The notes: generated from the sequence alone by a model not told the origin. Positions 11,521 through 23,235 are shown, counted from the first letter of the stretch. The stretch is DNA of 64,000 nucleotides from Hymenochaete sp. R1 (GCA_019400425.1 JAFREE010000008.1:62001-126000); one strand, 5' to 3'. Translations and numbers: made by a program.

Positions 11521-13057
11521 TCATTTTCGAGCAGCACGCTTTTTCACTTCATCATCCTTACAGGCGTGTAACATGATTTTATTCGGATGACCTTGAGTCA
11601 TACCCGTAAATCCCTTCGACCAGTCGTAAGACACTGCGTAAGCGAATATGTTTCCATTGCGATTGAAAGCAGTGGCGCTGATCGGGCCTGGTGCCGCATC
11701 AAAAGCTACGAAAAGTGAATGATCAGCACTCCAGTTGGGAAAAATGAATGAAAACACCCACTCTTTAGCCTTGTCCGCGCATCTTTGTCCCAAAAGTTGA
11801 CGGTTCCATCTGCACCGGACGTCGAGAACGTATGGTGCACAGGGTGGAAATTGATGTCGTTCACAGCATAGACTAGTGTTTGGTCTTTTTGTGTTGGGCT
11901 TTGTTCCTTGCGATGGCACTTGAACGAGAAGTTTTGACTTGAATTAAATAATTTCAGTTCAAGCAATGTTCGAGAAAAGGGACGATCGGAACTCACGCAG
12001 ACTTGCTCTCCTCAACATACCTGCAATAGATGGAGCGTCAATGTTTGATTTCTACGGAAACCTTGATACGTACTGAATAGCCACGCGACCCTCGATGCTA
12101 CCTATAGCGTACCCGTCTGCTGTTGGGAAGCAGGAGATAACTCTGGTTTGCCACTTCAAAGGCGACATTTGTGTCTTGAAAATTTTGGGGTTGGAAGAAA
12201 GGAAGGAATATAAGTCAAGCTTTGAGCATTCAAATGTTATACAATCATTTCCTCACTCGATAAGGTGTGCCAGGATTCGTGAGGTTGAAGATCTGAATGT
12301 GTCGTTCTGCCGTACCCACGACCATGAGCGGATACACCACATCCATCGTGTAGCACCGTTCAGGGAGAGTGACCGTCGTAACCGGGTTCGGCGTTCGTAA
12401 GTCCCAATACTAAAACGATATACTTCAGCAAACCACGTTGTTCACTCGGGAGTCTCCCCTAAAGATCAAGCTGACCTTCAGAGTTTTGTCCCAACTTCCT
12501 GTAGCTAAGATTCCGCCCTGAGGCGTATCAAGCCACCGGACACACTTTACGGGCGCGTCATGTTGCGCGACCTGCTGCGACTGGCCTGACTGGAGATCGT
12601 ACATCCGCGCAGCGTTATCCGCTCCCGACGATATCACTTTGTTACCTTCCTAAATCCATTTCGGAGGGGCAGTATTGAATTAGCGTAGTCGACATACAAG
12701 AGAGCGGAGAACAGGCATACTTTATTCCAGGTGACGCCCAAGACTGGTCCTTGGTGTTGGTACATGGCCTTCCCTTGCGTCTGTCCTCCTTGAGGGTTCA
12801 CCTCGTAGATCCGCACCTATTTTGACATAAGTATCGGTTCAGATTGTGTGCAATTTTTCGAAAAAAAATTAGGAGAATCTTCGTCTGACCTCATTGTTCC
12901 AACTCCCTACAGCCATATATTCTCCGGCGCTTGAGAACGCCAATGAGCTGATAGAGTCATTCGGAGGGTCAGAAACCTCTATATCCTTCGGCTCGATGGA
13001 CGCAGTAGTCGTCTGCCCAAAAGCTGAAGTCCCTGGGCTTCCGAAGAGCGTGGACAT
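11521..13057 (-). CDS. RAE1: RAE1/GLE2 WD40 mRNA-export factor, copy 1
   Basis: Eight exons (12890-13057, 12721-12816, 12476-12649, 12257-12409, 12074-12174, 11997-12020, 11762-11937, 11521-11705) give 358 residues. Markers of the family: the N-terminal [28 protein letters not shown], the [27 protein letters not shown] blade, and the C-terminal [22 protein letters not shown] plus HPNKIMLH. Known role: a seven-blade beta-propeller bound to the GLEBS motif of Nup98-type nucleoporins, needed for mRNA export and spindle function. It is the downstream member of a head-to-tail pair with the gene at 13434-14998. It has one extra intron (12817-12889) after the SWNNE codons that copy 2 lacks. Confidence 0.93.
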
Positions 13058-13433
13058 TTTGTTGAGACGTCGAGGTCAGGATGGAGGAGACGCGCAGCCT
13101 GCAGCAAACATTACGGCGTGTGTACTGTGTGTATATATCGAGATCGCCACGTGACACGCGCAATGCGGCTCATGAATTCGATGATGAATGAGTAAAAGTG
13201 ATGAAATCCATTTTTCAAAACACTATCCAATTATATAGTGAAACGAGCAGTAACAGTGAAAAGTACAGTGAAGGCTCCGAATGACAGCAGATTTAAGGTT
13301 ATGTGAAGAGCCGCTCAATGAGAAAAGTATGAAAGGCGGTGATTCAAGACAGCGATTACAAACAGTCTGAGATGAACACATATTGCAATGACACAAGTAC
13401 AATGAAAAGAAAACCAAAAATCACTCCAACCCA
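13058..13433. other. Intergenic between the two RAE1 copies
   Basis: These 376 bp must serve as the copy 1 promoter and the copy 2 terminator. I see nothing further in it. Confidence 0.4.
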
Positions 13434-14998
13434 TCAAGACCTACGCTTTTTCACTTCGTCCTGCTTGCACTGGTGGAGCATTATTTTGTTCGGATGAGTC
13501 GGCACCATCCCTACGTGTCCTTTCGACCAATCGTACGAAAGTGCATAAGCAAATATATCCCCCGTATTGTTGAATGCGGTGGAGATGATCGATCCCGGAT
13601 AAGATCCAAAAGCTAGATATATAACCATAAGTGAATTGGACAGAAGATAAATGGTCTTGATGGAAAATGTACTTTTAAGTCGTGAGCGAGCGTCCTTGTC
13701 CCAGAAAGCGAACGAACCGTCTGAGCCTGCTGTTGAGAAAGTGCCATGGACGGGGTGGAAGTTGATGTCGTTTACTGAGAACACCAACATTTGATCTTTT
13801 TGATTGGGCGTCTGTTCCCTGCGATGGCACCTGAAGGAATAGTTTTGGCTATTGAAAAAAAAAAGAAAGAGCGTGAGTGTTGAGTGGCTTCGGTTCAGAT
13901 CAGTACCGGCAGGAACATACCTAGATTTATTTTCTTCGGCGTAGCTGGATCAGGTTCGTTAATATAAAGAGGACGCGAAAAAAGAATAGATTTCTATCGT
14001 ATAACTTACTGAATAGCTACACGCCCTTCAATGCTTCCCATCGCAAAGCCGTCGGCCGAAGGAAAGCAAGTAATGACGCGAGTTTGCCATTTTAACGGCG
14101 ACATCAGGGTCTAAAGAGAGCAACACACGAATTGGGGAAGAAAGGGAGGTGTTAGGTCATATCTCATGTCATGGGAGGCTTTGCGAATCTCACTCTCGTT
14201 GGTGTGTTTGGGTTTCTGAGATCGAATACCTGAATTTGTCGATCTGAGGTGCCGGTGACCATGAGCGGATACTTGACGTCCATGGCATAACACCTTTCCG
14301 GCAGGTTCACAGTCAAGACTGGATTCGGCGTGTTGGTATCCCAGTACTACTTTCGCATAATAAAAGAGAATTCGTCAGAAAACGTGACAAGTGTAAGACG
14401 CCAGCAAGACAGTGCACACTTTGATGGTCTTATCCCAGCTCCCTGTTGCCAACAGCCCACCGTTCGGCGTATCAACCCACCGCAAACACTTGATGGGCGC
14501 TTCGTGTTGCGCGACTTGCGAGCTCTGTCCCGAAGTAAGGTCGTACATCCGCGCTGCGTTGTCCGCTCCGCCTGAAATGACTTTGTTGCCCTCCTTTTGT
14601 TATGACGCCGCCGCGTCAAACCGAACGTGCATTATATACATGATGTCAACATGGTCATGTTAGCCCCATAACCAGAATAAAACCCAAGCAGACAGTACCT
14701 TATTCCAAACAACACCCAACACAGGCCCTTCATGCTTATACATCGCCCTCCCCTGTCCTTGCAGAGCACCATTCACGCCATTCTTCACAATCTCGTACAC
14801 CCGCACCTCATTGTTCCAGCTCCCAACCGCGAGGTAGTCGCCTGCACTCGAAAACGCGAGCGAGCTGATGGAATCACTGGGAGGGTCGGCGACTTCGACG
14901 TCGGGTGTTTCTGCGGTCGTGGCTGGATTAGCTGCACTTGCACCGAACCCGAATGTGGTTGAGTTGGTAGGAGCCGAGGATGCGCCGAAGAGGGACAT
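13434..14998 (-). CDS. RAE1: RAE1/GLE2 WD40 mRNA-export factor, copy 2
   Basis: Seven exons (14699-14998, 14420-14593, 14194-14346, 14010-14110, 13921-13944, 13673-13848, 13434-13612) give 368 residues. Five exons have exactly the same length as their partners in copy 1 (174, 153, 101, 24 and 176 nt), so the two arose by duplication. The start at 14998 (MSLFGASS) is preferred over an upstream ATG in frame because it gives a Gly/Phe/Thr-rich N-terminus like copy 1. The family blocks are all present ([36 protein letters not shown]). The first exon carries an insert ([10 protein letters not shown]) not in copy 1. Both reading frames are open, so neither copy looks dead; which one carries the ancestral role cannot be told here. 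Confidence 0.93.
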
Positions 14999-15420
14999 GG
15001 CCTCAAGCTTGACAGAGCGGTAGAAGATGGAAACTTTGAGGTTGCGGTTGCAGGAAGAGAGACAGCGCGACTTTTTATCGCGGGCAGGAAAGTGGGCGCT
15101 AGTCAAGGGTGGTCGACTCTTTCTTTTGAGACGGTGTTCAAGTTTCGGGGCTTGTAGCGACTCCGAGTATCACGGGCTACCGCCCTATTTGGAAAGTGCT
15201 CGGTACCGAAAGTCTTTTCCATTTAATTAAACGTACAAGTGTCTCGAAAATTTGAGTATAATTGTCTTTGCTAAGTGGTTGTGAACATTCTCTACAATTG
15301 TTTCAGTAGCTCCTAGATGAGGAAGATAACATCAAGTATTAAATAAATGATAAAAGCAAGGGTGAGCCATAAATCCTCAGTCTATCGTGAACGAAAATAT
15401 AAACAAGAAGCGCATTCGCC
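14999..15420. other. Intergenic: RAE1 copy 2 promoter
   Basis: It lies between the 3' end of ERG3 and the RAE1 copy 2 start. No gene or repeat is seen. Confidence 0.4.
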
Positions 15421-16590
15421 TTACGAATCCTTCTTCCCTGCGTCCCTTTTCTTTGCCATTTGCACTTCCAACATCGGATCCAGCTCCTTTTCCGGGTGCT
15501 TATACGATCCGCATGCCCTGTCCGCCCATGTAAAGTATTGCCCATAGTTCACCGTGAAATACAAATGGTGTAACGTATGGTGCGCCGGTCCGTTGATGAT
15601 ACGCTCGAGAGGATGGCCCGTGATCATGTCCGAGTCGTGGATAAGGACTGTCCAAATGTTTACAAAAATGAACATGGCGAGATAGAGATGGCGCTGCATC
15701 GGGAACATGAAAATAAAGAAGTGATACGGGAATCCTTGAGAGCAACCATCGATTGGATGGAAAGCGTGGGAGGCGAAGGGTGTCGGCACTGAGGGCCGTG
15801 TGAGTCCGAGAAAGCAAAAAGGTTAAGCCAAGAAGACACGGACCTATCCACTTGTGATGCGGCTTGTGAATGTACTTGTAAATTGCCGGGAGATGTAGCC
15901 AGCGGTGGATCCAATAGATGCAAATGTCCGTGAACACAAGGAACCTTTATAAAGCAAGATAAATACGTGACGTCAAATGTCTGGTTCCAGCGGAACGGAT
16001 GGAGAGCACATGGATGCGACATACCAGCCAATTGAGAAGACAAAATACGGCCATCCGTATTCCGCAGGATCGTCGTACAATCGCGAGTAGCCCATAACCT
16101 CCAGCTGGAAAAATGGAAGATAAATGAGGAGCATCCAAGGGAACGACCGGAGGCTCGCTTCGATCTCCTGGCGGACTTGGTTTTTCAGGAAACGCGGATG
16201 GTTCATCATATCGTGATTGAAGATGCAGTAGTATGAAAGGCCGGCAAAGATGAAGTACATTAAGTGAATGCCGACCATGGTGAGGAAGATGAGCGAAAGG
16301 AGTTGACGAGGGATGTAGTCGCGCGGCCATGCCGAAATGGCCTCATCGGTGAGCAGGGCTTGCGTGAGATTTGAAACGGGCAACTTTGGATGGGGTATAG
16401 AGGACACGGAGAGGAGATGCGACCACGATGAACTGAGAGAAGACGAGTAAAGGGAGCTCGGAAGGGATGTGCCATTTATCGAATATAACGGATTTGAAGA
16501 CGATGCATCGGAGAAGGCGGAGAGCGGTAAAAGCTTTGAATAGGCTTTGTCGAGGAAGAGTTCGTCGCACCAGTGTAGAATGAGATCCAT
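15421..16590 (-). CDS. ERG3: C-5 sterol desaturase (lathosterol oxidase)
   Basis: Exons 16025-16590, 15844-15944 and 15421-15788 give 344 residues. Several hydrophobic segments are visible ([17 protein letters not shown] and [14 protein letters not shown] among them). The fatty-acid-hydroxylase histidine boxes are HRWLH, HKPHH and the C-terminal HHTLHH, with HAFHPIDG between them. That spacing and the [18 protein letters not shown] run are typical of Erg3. Known reaction: an ER membrane di-iron enzyme introduces the C5=C6 double bond late in ergosterol synthesis using cytochrome b5. The C-terminus is Lys-rich ([11 protein letters not shown]), which may be an ER-retention type tail (inference). 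An upstream cluster of GTTACGC-type elements may regulate it. Confidence 0.95.
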
Positions 16591-17318
16591 GATACCAAAC
16601 GGAACGCCTCAATGGAGTAAAAGGCTGTTGTTGATGTCGCTGGCGACGACGACGGAGGTAAAAGAAGGAGGAGGATGAAGAGCTTGGACAGCGTCGGCGT
16701 TTGCTTTTAAATGAACGCGAGTCTTACGATTTTCCTGCTCAAAAATCTGATGACATAAACAAATGCGCCCGAGTGTAACGCGTAACATGGCGTCGAGGGG
16801 ACTCGGGTAAGGGGTGTAACGCGTTACAGATCAATTCAGTTTCACATGGATGCCGGGCGCGAGTTACGCCAGTTACGCCAGATTTTCTCCGTCAGCGGTT
16901 CCGCTCCGTCGCTGCCTTTCGGACGCAACTAGTCGTACGACCGAACACAAGGAGTAAAAATAGGATTAATATTGTCACCTGGCTCCCAGAGTCCCGATGT
17001 AGCCCGAACATACGTACAGTACTAGTACTCAATTCATAAAGCGTTTCCGAGTTGTGAGTAATTCGCTGCGTTATTTTTCATTGGATATCACAGGATTCTT
17101 CTAGGACTAACAGATTTGTTTTCTCACATTTCGTAGAAGTAACATTTTGGATGTATTGTATTATACCTAATAAGCCTGTCCTCGAGCCTCGTTCAACCGT
17201 TGCAACACATTCCGCCGTGAAGTATGCTTCGTCTTGGACTCCATCAATGCTCCCACCTCCAGCATACTTATACCTAAGCCTTTGCAGACATCCATGGGAA
17301 GAAAACAGGGACAGTGCT
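16591..17318. other. Intergenic: ERG3 promoter and DUF1295 3' flank
   Basis: It holds the ERG3 upstream region with a repeated GTTACGC/ACGCGT element (16774-16878, listed separately). The rest shows no gene. Confidence 0.5.
16774..16878. promoter_or_regulatory. Cluster of GTTACGC / ACGCGT elements upstream of ERG3
   Basis: TGTAACGCGTAAC starts at 16774. A perfect 14 bp palindrome TGTAACGCGTTACA is at 16815-16828. GTTACGC occurs twice in direct repeat at 16863-16869 and 16872-16878. The first two contain ACGCGT, the core of the MCB element bound by MBF-type factors in fungi. The cluster sits about 180-290 bp before the ERG3 ATG. Function is inferred from arrangement only. Confidence 0.45.
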
Positions 17319-18578
17319 TCATTGGATGGTGGGATCAGACTCAATCCTTTTAGCAAAGAATATTGCCCACCGTTTGTATTCTTTCCACTTCGGGTCGTCA
17401 CCAAACTTCTTATCTCCAGCACTCTAAAAGGATATGATCAGGAAAGACAGGATGAGTGTGCATATGTCCGATGAGCTCACTTCCAAAGGCGGGACTCCCG
17501 ATACCTGAAGAGGGTAATTAGTTACGCTACCAGATTCAGGACTCAATCAAACGTGAATCGGAACATACCTTCCTCAATAAAAAATATGTGATAGCAGGAC
17601 TCACGACGGCCACAAGAGGGGTGTAGCCAGGAAAGTATGGAGTCTGCAAAGCTGTTGTTGACAACGCCCAAATGCCCGTCCACAACCCAACTTCGCCCAC
17701 GTAACTAAAGGGCTGTCAGCACGCGGACACCAGAACGAAGATTCACAGCACGTACTTTGGGTGTCGCGAGAGACTCCACAGACCGCGCGTTATGAACTTC
17801 TCATCATGTTTGCCCAGCTTCTTTTCGTTTTTCCACGTCGACTTTTGGCGGTCGGCAATTACTTCGAAAAGGAAGGACGAGGCAAATACTCCGAGAGAGA
17901 GATAATCTCTGATACCAAGTGCCGGATGAAGATTGGCTGGAAGTGTATTGACCTAATAACACGTTGAAGCTCAATATGACAAACGGACGCCATTCAATTC
18001 TCGTACCATGTAGACTGGCAAACCGACAAGGAACACCCATGTCGCTAACGAAGAAAGTCAGTGTCCTTGATAAATAAATGTATAGGTAGTAAGCCGACCT
18101 TGCGCTAACCAGAAGGCCGTAAATTTAGAAGGTTGCTGCTTGACTTCGTCGAATCGGGAGTCGCCACCGGCTTTGAGCGCACGCTTTGAATGGTCGGAAT
18201 CAGTTCAATGCATTATACTCCATGACACGCACGTACCTGCAACAAAAAAGATCCCAGCCTTGTGCTCCAAAGAACGAGGCACCCACTCAACAGTATTTGC
18301 CTGGGAGCAAAATTTGTTAGGGCGGGAAGAGGGACGTTGCTCCCTTGCAGAAACTTGGCTTTGAGTGCAGGATAGTATAGTGAGACGAAGGTGGTTGAGA
18401 GAAATCCGAGTGAGCCAAAGAGATCATAGAATTTTTCGTTCTGCTGCGGGACGAATATGGCAGCGCCGACTAGAGGTATTCGATGAGATTAAAAATACTT
18501 TTACCACCGGTCTAACTTACTAGTCTGCAAGCCGTAGGCAGTCGCTAGAGGAGGCAAGAGACGCGAAAAAACGCTCAT
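17319..18578 (-). CDS. DUF1295 membrane protein (steroid 5-alpha-reductase-like superfamily)
   Basis: Exons 18521-18578, 18237-18469, 18099-18183, 18007-18044, 17756-17952, 17569-17704, 17481-17504 and 17319-17423 close to 291 residues. Features seen: several hydrophobic segments (FLSTTFVSLYYPAL, VFLVGLPVYM, LGVFASSFLFEVIAD), VLWSTRLGSFLL, and the superfamily signature with FITRGLWSLSRHPNYVGE followed by a C-terminal SGVPPLE..K.GDDP.WKEYKR. This RHPNY-GE block is the NADPH/active-site region of DUF1295 and related isoprenylcysteine methyltransferase/5-alpha-reductase folds. The substrate is not known; a lipid or sterol double-bond reductase in the ER is inferred. It lies next to ERG3 on the same strand, which may be coincidence. 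Confidence 0.85.
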
Positions 18579-19276
18579 ACTTGATTCAGAACTAGTGAAC
18601 CAGACGGAGGTGATGGAGACTTGAGCAGCACAAGAGAGTTGAGACGTTGAGCTCGAGGAATTGATTGGGGAGAAGAGGTGATTGCCTTTTGAAGTGGAAG
18701 CCAGATTCCAACTTTATATAGTCGCAGGTAGTTGTATTCGAAAATGGACGTCATCGTTGCTTAATTTCGACAGGAGATGGGAAGGACAACGAAGCACGGG
18801 AAGCAGTCGGGGATCGACTTCATAGAGAGCTTCCAAATAAAGAGATACTTACCCACGCTATTGTCGCACCTCCAACTACGACTAACGAATACTTCTTCGC
18901 GTCCGTTCTGTTCATCGTCTTTTCCTTGCACGCCCACTACGAACCTACTCAAGCTGATAAATGAAATAGACAACCTTAAGCTTTTCTTCTTGTCGAATGC
19001 ACCTGGCCATGCCGTATCTGAGACAAAGAAATGGGAGCAATTGGACGCATTTCATGATTACTTATCCTTTGCAATCATCTTGAATCTGTCTCGACTACTT
19101 CCTTCAAAGCGGTAATAATCAAATCTTGTCACTGGATAACTTTCCGGATTAATGTACACCAGCCGACTTTTACGCATATGATTGACTTTTCTGTACACCA
19201 ACGGCAACGATAATTCGACAACTTGTAGCAACTGTGATTACAACGTCCATCCGTTCGTAGGGTGACCCCAATCAAG
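18579..19276. other. Intergenic: left border of the accessory block
   Basis: A 112-codon open frame at 18777-19115 has no domain, no signal peptide and overlaps the probable promoter of the DUF1295 gene, so I do not call it. Nothing else is seen. Confidence 0.4.
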
Positions 19277-19509
19277 TCAAGCAGTCCTTAAATAGATACA
19301 ATAGACAGTAAGTCTGTGCATCCTCATGAGCCATGCCGCAAAATCACTTACGAACTAACACATTTGCAGAGCTTGTCCACAGGCTGCGGGCAGAGGCCTT
19401 TGCACCACAACTCACAGCTCGTCTGGGGAACTGGGCACTCGACGCCGCCTTGCGCGGCAGCCAAAGCGAAGCCGGTTGCGAACATGAAGAGTGCAGGCAA
19501 AATGCGCAT
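19277..19509 (-). CDS. Small secreted Cys-rich protein SSP-1 (six-Cys subfamily)
   Basis: A signal peptide begins at the ATG at 19509 (MRILPALFMFATGFALAAAQ), followed by a mature part of about 35 residues with six Cys spaced C-x6-C-x3-C-x3-C-x7-C-x-C around a KGLCP core. Modelled with exons 19352-19509 and 19277-19286 (65 bp intron, donor GTAAGT), ending ..KCVSSTA. Read without splicing it stops one residue earlier than the added tail, at ..CVSS. The spliced form is preferred because two paralogues have an intron at the same place. Family unknown to me; no function assigned. Confidence 0.7.
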
Positions 19510-20303
19510 ATCGGATAGTGTATCGTAGGGTGGTGGTAAGTGGGGTGAGTTCTGATGTTTCTTTGGTTTTCTTTGCAACGTTGAGATGGTGTTTTTAACG
19601 GAATGATGTTCTCGTATTTAACGAATTCTTTCTTCTGTACCCTCTTGGGTACTTTCTCCGTCTCATCCCTACCGTTGTGCCACATTGCGATGTTGGACGT
19701 TGACAGGACATTGAAATGTATCAGCTTCGTCTGGCTGACCAGATAATTTGTTTATTTTCTCTACTAGCTTAAAATGGATGCCCAAAAACTTTCGGCCGAA
19801 GTTCCGCGCTTGAAGTCGTTCTCTACCAAGACGTTTCTTGGTCCTATGCCTTTCCCCGATGTCTATCTATCTTGCACTGTATCTCGGTGTTCAACATACC
19901 GGCTTTTTTGAGGATACCGCCGATCTGCGAGTTCCTACGTTTTTCGATTGTTCTCAGCTCCCGAACTCTCCTTGATGTTCTAAAGATCGTACCCGTGCGC
20001 TTTAGTTGCCTCAAATAGTAACTGCATTGAATACTTCTATGAATTATTTTTATTTCTATTCTCCAGGAATTCGCTCTCTCACTTGATGACGGAAGCAACG
20101 AAACGCTCGAAGGTACGCTGGTTTCATATTGTAACATGCTTAGCTTAAGTCTGATGCTAATGGATTATTCACGCAGTTCTTTCAAAGCAGTACTCATCAT
20201 ACTTGGGAGCATGCGTTTACATTACTTTACTCAACCATCGCCGAAGTATCTGCTATATTACTAAACGCCCATCCGTATCTTGGAAACCCTACCGAATCGT
20301 TGT
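19510..20303. other. Intergenic between SSP-1 and SSP-2
   Basis: It is the SSP-1 upstream region. No clear TATA box sits at the usual distance. No coding signal is seen. Confidence 0.4.
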
Positions 20304-20539
20304 TCAGGCATCGGTTCTGCGAAAAGGATGTAAAAGATTCGTTAGGCATGCTTGGAATTTGAATTTGTGAACACATACGGCGTTATGCAGTTGCAAAAGA
20401 CGCCATCCGGCGGAGGGCACAGACCCTGGCAGTACAGACCGCAGTCCTTGATTGGCACCGGGCAGTCGTACTGGGGCGTGGCTGTCACGGCTCCAATGGC
20501 CATTGCGACGGTGTAAAAGAGAATAGACATAGCGCGCAT
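20304..20539 (-). CDS. Small secreted Cys-rich protein SSP-2 (six-Cys subfamily)
   Basis: Exons 20379-20539 and 20304-20316 (62 bp intron, donor GTATGT, acceptor TTCGCAG) encode 57 residues. There is a signal peptide of about 20 residues ending AVTA. The mature part has the Cys pattern C-x6-C-x3-C-x3-C-x7-C-x-C, identical to SSP-1, with CPVP at its start and QGLCPPPDGVFCNC at its end. The second exon encodes only the last residues (TDA). The closest relative in the window is the broken copy at 22042-22200. An upstream ATG in frame is ignored because it would bury the signal peptide. It is likely disulfide-bonded and extracellular; target unknown. Confidence 0.75.
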
Positions 20540-22041
20540 GACTGAATATGATTGTAGGGTCTTTAGGAGCTGAAGAGAAGGTCCGTGAAGTGTTCTTGTT
20601 TCTTTCGGGGCGACCTGAGCTGGTATTGACCTCCATGTTACTGGAGTTGCATTTAAAGCTTTCCCCTCACAATCCTCCGCATGTCTCTTTGTCCCCATGG
20701 TCGTGCCACATTTTGATGACGGACTACGGCGCTCTCGGAATCTTCATTGGGTTGATCTAGACCTGCTCTTGGCCATGATGGAAAACGAAGCGCCCTGCAG
20801 GTTAGGAAGTCCAAGGCTTAGGCGGCTGCGCTTAACAGTCGTCACATTATGCGCCCACGTTGTCTTACGTTGTACGGCCGAAAGTCTCTTTCTCCGCCTC
20901 TACGTGATCGCAAAGTGAACATGGCGTCGAAGAGGGTCATGCGACGGACTCTCGAGAATTGGTTGATCGATTGAGGAGCAACGTGAATCATTGCACTTGC
21001 TTGAAGGGCTCCAACTGCATCTTTTGACCTGGCCGGAAACAGATCAAAGGTACGCACTCTAGTACTTGAGCCCACCACAGCTCCGTTGTCTATTGTGCGG
21101 CTACCTCGTCGCCTTATTCAGTGTAAAGACAACTGGTCCAGGGACCTCGTATTTTGTGGCTCTTCTTGGCACACTTATTTTCGGATGCTTTTGCCGCTCA
21201 TACTTTCATTTCATCGTCAGCTTTCGATCATCTGGCTTTGACTGCGACGCTTTCGAAACACAAACTCCGTATAAAGTGTATGCAACTTATATCCTTTTGA
21301 GCGACCGGATCTTTCTCCGATGGTAATTACGGCTTCTTCTGAATCTTACGCAAAAAGAAACGAAAGTCCGGGGCGTCTGGCCCAACTACATCGCGACGTC
21401 GAAGTGTGGTAGTCCTGTCCGACTAATCTTGTTTCATGATGGAAATACTGACCGAAGGTCCGTGCTCGAGATCGCTGCGTTTAAAAGATATGTCTAATCC
21501 GTTTCCACCCTTGCCCTTGCCAGTGTCTATCTGCCAGTCAATACTTCCCCGTGACCAGCGTACTCGTGGCTTTTGACAGTTTGCTTATTTTATTGTTACA
21601 AGCATTTTTCAAACCCGCCATTGATATCCTCGTTCTCGTTCTTACGAAACTCTTGGGAGGTCCAAACTCACCGGCAAGAAGCTTTTAAGATGAGTGTTAC
21701 TATGATGTTTCAAAAGTTTTCCCCACTAACAGAAGGAACAAAGTCGGTAGAGGTGCATTCCTGCCCTTTTTTATAAAATAAAAAAGGAGCTTTCAAGTCC
21801 ATATCGACGGTCCATTTAAACAGATAACATTCTCAAAACTGCATTTGTTACCATAGGAAATATGCGGGTCCACAACGGTGACACCGTTGATAAAGGCTCG
21901 ATATCCACCCACAAGATATGACACAACATGTTTCCGTCTTCGTATTGGATCGCAGCGGCCCCCTACTCGAACATCACCTCTACGGTAAGAAATATGCGAA
22001 AGTCAGCCAAAGATGGATAGTCTTTTCCCGACCACGTACGG
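20540..22041. other. Intergenic, 1.5 kb, between SSP-2 and the broken copy
   Basis: I see no signal-peptide frame with the Cys core and no other domain on either strand. Short open frames here have no support. Confidence 0.4.
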
Positions 22042-22200
22042 TTAGACACAGCCGCAAAAGACGCCGTCTGAAATAGGGCATAGTCACTCGCAGTATAAAT
22101 GACAATCCGTGTTGGGCACTGGGCAATCGTACTGGGGCATGGCTGACACGATTCCAATGGCCATTGCGACAGTGCAAAAAATAACAGACGCGGCACGCAT
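22042..22200 (-). pseudogene. Broken copy of SSP-2 (nonsense codon)
   Basis: From the ATG at 22200 the frame encodes a good signal peptide and the CPVP..C..YC start of the six-Cys module. It then meets TGA at 22084-22086, where SSP-2 has Gly in its QGLCP core. After the stop the frame continues with LCP, DGVFCGC, then TAA at 22042, just before a GTACGT donor. The only clear lesion is the one in-frame TGA, consistent with a single substitution from GGA. It is therefore a recent pseudogene, or encodes a 38-residue fragment with three of the six module cysteines. Confidence 0.75.
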
Positions 22201-23235
22201 AATTGAAGAAGAGTGTAAGGTTTGTAGGAGAGGAAGTGAATGACTGTCAGTTCGCTCTTGATTCTTTCGAGATGCCAGTGGCTTGAGCTGATATTGAAGT
22301 ATACATAAGTACGGCTACATCTATAGCTTTTCTTTTGACTACGATCCCCTACATCTTTCCCTGGTCCCGTGGTCGAGCTACATTTGAGGGTGGACGACGA
22401 CTCTTCCCCATGTTTCATTGCTTTGACGTAGGTCATCTCTTGACCATGATGGAGAATGGAATTGAACGACTTGCAACTTGAGGAATATGAAGCCTTTGAC
22501 GGCTCCTTTTTTCCCCTTAGTGCCATGTGATCAATGACATCAAAAGTATGGCATTCGATAACCTCTCCGCATTTGGTCACCGATCTAGCGAGGATCAACT
22601 CGAAAGGATCAATATAAGGGCTCGACCAGGCTCACTTCAACTGGACCCACCTTTTTTAGGATAAAAAGTCGGAAATAGCTCAATAGTACGTACGACTTTG
22701 AAGTTGTTATTGCTTGCACCTCCGAGTCCCCATTCTCTCTCCCTCTAAGTGACTTGCTTAAAGTATGTGCTCATAATTAATCCAAAAGATTGCATATTTT
22801 TGTGGCCATTCTTACTTGATATTCCTTGTTTAGGATACGTTTACTGCACATTTTCTCCTTTTATTCCCTTAACGCTTCTCTGTCAACGAATGCACGGATT
22901 CATGCCCTTGATCATCTGGCTCTGATAGAAGTTGTCTTATTCCGTAAACGCCGATATGATGAAGATACTAAATGGTTTGCACCCGGAATTTCTTCTGGAG
23001 GTGAGTTTGATTCCTTCTGAACATTCCACAGAAAACTGAAGACCAGAACATTTAATTCCAATCACGGCCCTTCATCCAACATAACAAGAATCTTGCAAGG
23101 GACAACACTACAAATATCCAAGAAGTGTAACAAGTAACTGAAGATGTATATTGGCCAAGAAGACCTCCCCCCCCCCCCCCCAAATCAATAGGGAGTCGTA
23201 TGCAACCGCGATATCGACGCTCGCCCACCCTCGAC
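22201..23235. other. Intergenic between the broken copy and SSP-3
   Basis: A run of 15 C (23167-23181) lies just downstream of SSP-3. No gene is seen. The minus-strand frame upstream of 22200 runs far past the signal peptide start and is not a credible extension. Confidence 0.4.

Noticed and set aside
18777..19115. A 112-codon plus-strand frame
   Set aside because: No signal peptide, domain or promoter sign, and it overlaps the upstream region of the DUF1295 gene.
22084..22086. In-frame TGA read as selenocysteine
   Set aside because: It aligns with a Gly codon of SSP-2 and Dikarya are not known to use selenocysteine; a nonsense mutation is simpler.
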